From positions 1-47,433 of the forward strand of contig JAILCQ010000035.1 of NCBI GenBank assembly GCA_024679955.1: a stretch of DNA of 47,433 nt. The letters are read 5' to 3'. Made by a program: the position numbers and the translations under genes. This document shows, one piece after another, positions 42,470 to 47,433 of this stretch. The notes beneath the pieces were generated by a model. It ran no database searches. It was not told where the DNA came from and worked only from the letters and a program-made list of their open reading frames with translations. The number at the start of each line of letters is the position of its first letter. Position 1 is the first letter of the stretch. The DNA is from Bacillota bacterium (GTDB taxonomy: Bacteria > Bacillota > Dehalobacteriia > UBA4068).

Positions 42470-43552
42470 ATGCTTTTTACCTTATCTTTGGTTGCGGCGC
42501 TGCTGTTGGCGCTGCTGCTGGCCAAACCCATCAAAAACTGTCCCGGCGCTTTTTATGCCGTAAGCGCCGTTCTCAGTCTGGCGTTTGCTTTGTTCGATTT
42601 TACCAATGCGCCGCATTTTCTCAGCGCCTGGCTGCTGGATCCCTTTCGCCGGGGCACGCTGGGAACCGCCCTGTTCGTGGTGGTGATGTTCACCGGCGCT
42701 TTGGAAAAAGGTTCCGGCCTGCGGCAAAAGCTGCTGCCCATCCGGGGCTTTCTGTCTATCATCGCCACTATACTGGTGTTGTGCCACTGCGTATATTTCG
42801 GCAAGACTTATCTGGTGCGGCTGTTTACCGGCGGCGCGATAGGCGGCCGGCTGTCCGGGCTGCAGACCTGGGCCATGATTTTCAGCATACTGATGATCCT
42901 GATCCTGCTGCCGCTGGGCATCGCTTCTTTTCAGAAGATCCGCCGTCGCATGGGGGCCCAAAAATGGAAAAAGCTGCAGCGCTGGGCCTATCTGTTCTAC
43001 GGCCTGATCTACGTGCATATCGTGCTGCTGTTGCTACCCCACGCCCTGACCGGCCAGGCCGGGTACGCTTTGTCTGTGGCGGTGTACAGCATCGTGTTTG
43101 CGCTCTATCTGTATCTGCGATTGCGCCGGTCGGAAAAGCTCAGCCGCCCGGTCAAAGGCGGCTGTTCCCTGGCCGGAGCCGCCATTGCCTTGGCCGTGAC
43201 GCTCTTCGCCGTGCTGGGCTGTGTTGACGCAGCGCGGGAAAACAACGCCCCCCTGGCTTCCGCCGCCGGCGGCGAGGCGGTACTGCATGACGGTACTTTT
43301 ACCGGCGTGGGCACCGGCTACGGCGGCCCGGTAGAGGTGAGCATCGTGGTGGAAAACGGTGTGATCACCGAGATCATCCTGGGCGATAATGTGGAGGACC
43401 CACCTTATTTAAAGGATGCGGTGAAACTGTTCGACGATGTGATCGAGCAGCAGACCTACAAAGTGGATTCGGTCACCGGCGCTACTTCCAGCTCCGTGGG
43501 CCTGAAATCCGCGATCAAAAAAGCCATGGAGGCGGCTGCGGCAGAGCAGTAG
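42470..43552 (+). CDS. Haem-type (MsrQ/ferric-reductase-like) membrane domain fused to FMN-binding domain
   Basis: 360 residues. The first about 230 form seven or so membrane helices resembling the ferric-reductase/MsrQ group: RGTLGTALFVVVM, an LCHCVYFGK helix, and WKKLQRWAYLFYGLIYVHIV with the probable haem-ligand His. The C-terminal domain (about 268-360) is FMN_bind (PF04205), with GTFTGVGTGYGGPVEVSIVV and the ApbE target DSVTGAT, whose last Thr is the expected flavinylation site. It would pass electrons across the membrane to extracytoplasmic flavin. Electron donor and acceptor unknown. Confidence 0.86.
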   Translation: MLFTLSLVAALLLALLLAKPIKNCPGAFYAVSAVLSLAFALFDFTNAPHFLSAWLLDPFRRGTLGTALFVVVMFTGALEKGSGLRQKLLPIRGFLSIIATILVLCHCVYFGKTYLVRLFTGGAIGGRLSGLQTWAMIFSILMILILLPLGIASFQKIRRRMGAQKWKKLQRWAYLFYGLIYVHIVLLLLPHALTGQAGYALSVAVYSIVFALYLYLRLRRSEKLSRPVKGGCSLAGAAIALAVTLFAVLGCVDAARENNAPLASAAGGEAVLHDGTFTGVGTGYGGPVEVSIVVENGVITEIILGDNVEDPPYLKDAVKLFDDVIEQQTYKVDSVTGATSSSVGLKSAIKKAMEAAAAEQ

Positions 43553-43642
43553 GCCGCCGGAAAGGCAAAGCAAGACAAAAATACAAAGATCGCCGGGAAA
43601 GAGCAGCGCACACCAAGGGGCATACTGCGCTTTCCCCATGAG

Positions 43643-43671
43643 ACGGCTTAGCTTCGGCTATGCCGTTTTTT
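43643..43671 (+). terminator. Terminator of the FMN-binding gene
   Basis: Stem ACGGCTTAGC / GCTATGCCGT with one mismatch and a TTCG tetraloop, followed by TTTTTT. Confidence 0.8.
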
Positions 43672-43759
43672 GATTGCGGCTGCATACAAAAACGCGGCGG
43701 GACGGTAGACCTCTGCGGCTGCCAACTATGCTGTTTTTGATCGCGGCTGCATGTAAAAA
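43659..43759 (+). repeat. Pair of imperfect direct repeats (~33 bp)
   Basis: The segment 43659-43692 (starting TATGCCGTTTTTTGATTGCG) recurs with a few changes at 43727-43759 (starting TATGCTGTTTTTGATCGCG). The first copy overlaps the terminator's right arm and T tract, so the second may be a duplicated terminator end. Confidence 0.6.
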
Positions 43760-43790
43760 TGGGAAAGGCGCGACCAAGCGCGCCTTTCCC
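43755..43790 (-). terminator. Terminator of the giant SLH protein gene
   Basis: Perfect 12-bp stem GGGAAAGGCGCG / CGCGCCTTTCCC with a 6-nt loop, followed on the minus strand by CATTTTTAC, 35 bp after the stop. Confidence 0.75.
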
Positions 43791-43824
43791 GTACCATAAG
43801 AACCAAAAGATTGAAGGATGCAAG

Positions 43825-46800
43825 TTATTTTGCGCTTTCCACAAAGCGCATGAGGATGGCCGCCACCTGGGCCCGGGTCGCGCCCTGGCCCGGCAGCAGG
43901 TTGTGCTGCTCGTCGCCTTGGATCAAGCCGGAGCCGCAGGCCCAGGCCATGGCCGCTTGCGCCCAGCCATCCACCTGGCCAGCGTCTCCATAGCCGGAGA
44001 GGTCGGCGGTCTGGCTCACGTCGTAGCCCTGGGCTTTGGCGTAGCGATAGAGGATCGCGGCCAGTTGCTCGCGAGTGATGTTGTCATCCGAGCCGAATTT
44101 GCCGTTGCCATAGCCTTCCACGATGCCGTTGGCATTGGCCCAAGCCACCGCATCGGCATACCAGGCGCCTTCCGCTACGTCGCTGAAGGGATTGTCGCCG
44201 GAAACCGCAGGCGAACCGGCCAAGCGATAGAGCACAGTGACGATCATGGCCCGGCTGGTAGCGGCATTGGGGGCGAAGAGGTTCGCGCCCACCCCCTGCA
44301 TCAGGCCTTTTTCCGTCACATAGTCCACCGCCTCCGCGTACCAGGCATTGGCCGGCACATCGGCATAGGTTTGGCTGGGAGTCGGTTGACTATTATTGTT
44401 ATCCTCGTTGCCGTTGTTGTTGCTGTTATTGCTATTGTTATTGTTGTTATTGTGATGGCTGCCATTGCCGCCACTGTTGCCGCCATTGTTACCGCCGGAA
44501 GCGGCCTTCAATTCCGCCAGACGGTCTTCCGCGGCTTCCAGAACATCCAGATTTTCTACCAAGGCCTTCTGCTGGGGCGTCAAAGCATTGTACGCCCGCC
44601 GCGCGGCATTGATGGCGTTTTCGCTGTTCAAGGTGACCCGGCCGATAGAAGCGATCTGATCCTCCACGGCTTTTGCCGCCGCCTGGTCCGCCGCGGCCTG
44701 TTCTTCCGCAGTATCCACGGCGTTCAGCGCCGCCAGGGCCGCGTCCACCGTGGCCTGCGGGGCCTCGATGGTCTGCAGCGCCGTCATGGCATTCTCATAC
44801 GCCTCGCCATACTGCCTCTGCTCGCCCGCCTGGTTGATCTCGGCGATCTTCCAGATCAGCGCGTCCTTATCGGCAACCGTTACGCCGGAGCTGCCGCCCC
44901 AGGAGCTGTTATTGTTGCCGATATCCGCGCCCAGGCCGGAGCAACTATACTGCCAGCGCATGACGTCGCCGTTTTTCAACGTGTATGCCGAAGCGCCCAC
45001 ACCGGGGAAGCTGCCGTTTACGCAATACAGCCAGCCGGACTGCTGTCCATGATCGAATTCGGAAAGCATAGTTGTGCCATCCCACACGCCGGAGAGGTAG
45101 AAATCGGCGACCTCTGTGCCGGTCATGGTATATGGAGTGCCATCGTAGCTGTCTTTCCAGAATTCTTTAAGCAAATCCGTTACGACAACGCTGGCCCGCT
45201 CATACTTTGCGCACTCGACCAAAGTCGGCTCAATGATGTACTTCCCGTCAACTGTGAGCTTTTCAACCGTTACCGCAACAGTGGCTGTTCCCGTCGTATT
45301 TTTAGACAGGTCGTTGATCTCGTCTATTGCCGCATTCAGCGCATCGTAGATGCCGTCATATGTCGACGCCGCATCGATCGCCGCTTTGCCTTCACTGCAA
45401 GCTTCCTGGATAGCCGCCCAAGTTGCTCTGTCATAATCGCTTTGGGTCAGGCGGTCAACAACAGCTTGCAGAGATTCTTTGGCGTGTTCCTTTTCGGCCT
45501 CAAGCGGGTCTTCGTTACCGCCGGAGCTTTCAGTCCATTTGGCATAGAGAGTAATGTCCGCAGCGGGCATTACCGTCCACTTATACGGAGCATTGCCCAT
45601 GGCAATATCCATATTGGAGAGATACCAGCCCGCGAAGGTGAAGCCGTCGCGGGTCGGAGAGGCCGGCGGGGTCACAGCGCTGCCGACGGTCTGCGTGATG
45701 GGGCTTACTGCGCTGCCGCCGTTGGACTCGAAGGAGATGGTGGCGGTGCCGAAGACAATGTAGTTGCCTCCGCCCTGACCGGCAAAAATCGTCACGCCCG
45801 GGAGCGGGTTCAGGATATGGCGAATGCCGTCCGGACGCTGTTTGGGATAATCGGCGGTGCCGAGAACGTGTCCGGCCTCAAAGTTTTCTTGATCCCTTTC
45901 ATTGTTAAATTCACTTACACTGAGATATATCCACTTGCCATTCTCATAGCGGTAGATGTAAGAACCAGTATAGCTTGTAAACTCACTTACATAATAAGCG
46001 CGTCCAGTGGTGATGGCGTATACCGTCCTGTCAGAAGCTATTCCAACATAGATATGATTAGTATCTCCGTTCTTCGAAATCAGAGAACTGATATCCAAAA
46101 CAGTCACGTCTGCAGTAGCCTCATTAACATCAACTCGACAGATTGTCCCATTATTGCGCTTCCACATGTTATGCCACTGGGACGCTCTCTCTATTTCGTA
46201 ATAGTCTGAGGTAATCAATACTGCCCCATTATCGGTACAGCAACCACTGGAAACATACATAGTTCCAGATGTATTTGAGATCTTAGACCAAGTACCATTC
46301 GCATACTTGTAGATGCCCTCAGAGCTTCCTGCATAGGCTGTGTCACTAGCTGCTCTCCAGAAGGAATTGAAAATGATGTCGTTGGCTTTCCAAGTCGAAC
46401 CATCCCAGTGCTTATCGCTGACCCATATATTATCTTTTGTCAGGATCAAGCCGGCGGAATAGCTGTCATTTAGTTCAGAGTTTGCTATCTTTGTCCAGCT
46501 ACCATCAACGTACTCATAAAGGCAATAGCTGGTATTCAGTCCGCTCGAAAAATCTCCGCTGGTCTCTTTGACGAGCGCAGCCAAACTATCAGCATCTGTT
46601 CCTCCAAGTGCAATTGCATATCCAGAGTTTTCCTCGCTCCAGTTATAGTCAAACTGCATTCCATCCATCCAAACTAAATCTGTTGAATCGTTTATGCTAT
46701 ACTGCATAATGCCTCCGCTTACAGCGACAAACAGATTCAGTGCTCCTGTTTTTGCATCAGCAAAAGCTACAGAGTCATATACATTTGGACCGACAATTCC

Positions 46801-47433
46801 CACGCGCGATTCAGACGGATATGCTGTTGTTGAGGGTGGTGCTTCAAGCCACTGCAAGTAAGCCACATCAGAAGGCAGGACACTTACATCAAATGTTTTG
46901 CTGATGACATCACCATTATCAATTTGAACCGTTGCTGTAATCTTTTCTAACTCAGGTATTTGGTCGACTAAAACGCTCAGGTAAATGTAGTTCCCTGCAT
47001 AGTACCCTGTTTCCTCGAATGTAGCAATCGGCGTTGCAGAAACATCATCACCGGAATAAAACCGATACGTTACAACTCCATCAGAATTGTTGGAAGCAAA
47101 ACGTCTGCTGAGAATGATTGCTGATCTCTGTCCTGTCCACAGCGAATCTGATTTTGTTACAGTTGGAGCAATGCCTGTTGTCGTTGACATCGCGTCTGAA
47201 GTACGAAGCAAATAAAGATTTCCAAGCTCCACCTTATCACCAGTGCCTGGATTAATTGCTCCGTCGTTGAAGACCGCGACGATATCAAGATCAGTCAGAT
47301 CGGAGCCGTGTTCTACGTCAATGTATAGGCAGTTTATGCCAAATCCGTTGACTGTCGCTCTTATATCCATTCCGGAAATCGACGCAGCGTCGGCAGTTGC
47401 TCCGTTTATGGTCCAATGGTCGAAGGCATAATT
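43825..47433 (-). CDS. Giant SLH surface protein with DUF4430 (transcobalamin-C-like) domain (5'-truncated by window)
   Basis: The frame runs open to the right edge (21 codons before the Met at 47370), so the start is outside. Numbered from that Met (1181 residues): a beta-propeller-like region of about 190-520 with recurring Y-x-Y-x-x-G-x-W motifs (YEYVDGSWTKI, YKYANGTWSKI, YRYENGKWIYL); an InlB-type repeat 540-612 (FAGWY to LYAKW); a helical FIVAR-like segment 620-690; DUF4430 at 695-817, with VTDLLKEFWKD and GWLYCVNGSFPG; a second helical region 830-957; a poly-Asn/Ser/Gly linker 960-994; and three SLH repeats to the end. DUF4430 is related to the transcobalamin C-terminal, cobalamin-binding domain. 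The convergent operon is B12-controlled, so surface corrinoid capture is an attractive inference. Confidence 0.88.
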   Translation of the reverse strand, partial: NYAFDHWTINGATADAASISGMDIRATVNGFGINCLYIDVEHGSDLTDLDIVAVFNDGAINPGTGDKVELGNLYLLRTSDAMSTTTGIAPTVTKSDSLWTGQRSAIILSRRFASNNSDGVVTYRFYSGDDVSATPIATFEETGYYAGNYIYLSVLVDQIPELEKITATVQIDNGDVISKTFDVSVLPSDVAYLQWLEAPPSTTAYPSESRVGIVGPNVYDSVAFADAKTGALNLFVAVSGGIMQYSINDSTDLVWMDGMQFDYNWSEENSGYAIALGGTDADSLAALVKETSGDFSSGLNTSYCLYEYVDGSWTKIANSELNDSYSAGLILTKDNIWVSDKHWDGSTWKANDIIFNSFWRAASDTAYAGSSEGIYKYANGTWSKISNTSGTMYVSSGCCTDNGAVLITSDYYEIERASQWHNMWKRNNGTICRVDVNEATADVTVLDISSLISKNGDTNHIYVGIASDRTVYAITTGRAYYVSEFTSYTGSYIYRYENGKWIYLSVSEFNNERDQENFEAGHVLGTADYPKQRPDGIRHILNPLPGVTIFAGQGGGNYIVFGTATISFESNGGSAVSPITQTVGSAVTPPASPTRDGFTFAGWYLSNMDIAMGNAPYKWTVMPAADITLYAKWTESSGGNEDPLEAEKEHAKESLQAVVDRLTQSDYDRATWAAIQEACSEGKAAIDAASTYDGIYDALNAAIDEINDLSKNTTGTATVAVTVEKLTVDGKYIIEPTLVECAKYERASVVVTDLLKEFWKDSYDGTPYTMTGTEVADFYLSGVWDGTTMLSEFDHGQQSGWLYCVNGSFPGVGASAYTLKNGDVMRWQYSCSGLGADIGNNNSSWGGSSGVTVADKDALIWKIAEINQAGEQRQYGEAYENAMTALQTIEAPQATVDAALAALNAVDTAEEQAAADQAAAKAVEDQIASIGRVTLNSENAINAARRAYNALTPQQKALVENLDVLEAAEDRLAELKAASGGNNGGNSGGNGSHHNNNNNNSNNSNNNGNEDNNNSQPTPSQTYADVPANAWYAEAVDYVTEKGLMQGVGANLFAPNAATSRAMIVTVLYRLAGSPAVSGDNPFSDVAEGAWYADAVAWANANGIVEGYGNGKFGSDDNITREQLAAILYRYAKAQGYDVSQTADLSGYGDAGQVDGWAQAAMAWACGSGLIQGDEQHNLLPGQGATRAQVAAILMRFVESAK

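Noticed and set aside
43659-43759. Start of a CRISPR array
   Set aside because: Only two imperfect repeats, one overlapping a terminator; no further units and no cas genes.
43759-46209. 816-codon plus-strand open frame opposite the giant SLH gene
   Set aside because: It starts inside the terminator hairpin and lies wholly antisense to recognised SLH, DUF4430 and InlB domains; a shadow of biased codon use.

Overview
The window reads as chromosome of an anaerobic, endospore-forming member of the Clostridia (Bacillota). Evidence is the sporulation genes spoIVA, spoIIE and cotJABC, ferredoxin-linked 2-oxoacid oxidoreductase and rubrerythrin genes, the Firmicutes-type dgt-dnaG-rpoD run, and S-layer homology (SLH) proteins at both ends. 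Base composition is GC-rich by eye, except for a clearly AT-richer stretch at about 26.8-31.2 kb. I saw no rRNA, insertion sequence or CRISPR array. The genus cannot be named from what is visible.

Layout. 0-1.6 kb: 3' part of a transglutaminase-like SLH protein. 1.7-7.7 kb (minus): DUF512 radical-SAM protein, der, plsY, gpsA, spoIVA, followed by a CAU-anticodon tRNA with its own promoter and terminator. 8-12.5 kb (minus): a tandem excisionase-like HTH protein, dgt, dnaG, rpoD. 12.7-16.2 kb: a secreted CAP protein diverging from spoIIE, whose promoter has a Spo0A-type layout. 16.3-24.9 kb (minus): aminotransferase, a five-gene 2-oxoacid:ferredoxin oxidoreductase cluster (P-loop ATPase, delta, alpha, beta, gamma), rubrerythrin, acpP, leuA and a ferredoxin-like protein.

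25.4-30.8 kb (minus): two membrane proteins, then an AT-rich cell-envelope island with an ECF sigma factor, a DUF4367 putative anti-sigma protein, a small secreted protein and a secreted amidase. Two nearly identical ECF-type promoters, each with a 17-bp spacer, lie in front of the putative anti-sigma gene and upstream of the amidase, so the sigma factor probably controls both. 31.3-32.4 kb: cotJABC.

32.5-47.4 kb is the most interesting part. Gx-transporter and NusG-domain-II genes diverge from apbE. A cobalamin riboswitch with its own promoter and a terminator/antiterminator platform then leads an operon of two lipoproteins, a Cys-rich membrane-anchored Ig-like protein, an ECF metal transporter (CbiQ-, CbiO- and CbiM-like), a NikL-like accessory protein and a third lipoprotein. 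Next comes a haem-type membrane domain fused to an FMN-binding domain that carries an ApbE flavinylation motif. Convergent with it is a giant SLH surface protein containing a DUF4430 (transcobalamin-C-like) domain. My reading is a B12/cobalt-responsive envelope system linking cobalt import, surface capture of a corrinoid and an extracytoplasmic flavin/haem electron path. The transporter and riboswitch are well supported; the capture and redox links are inference.
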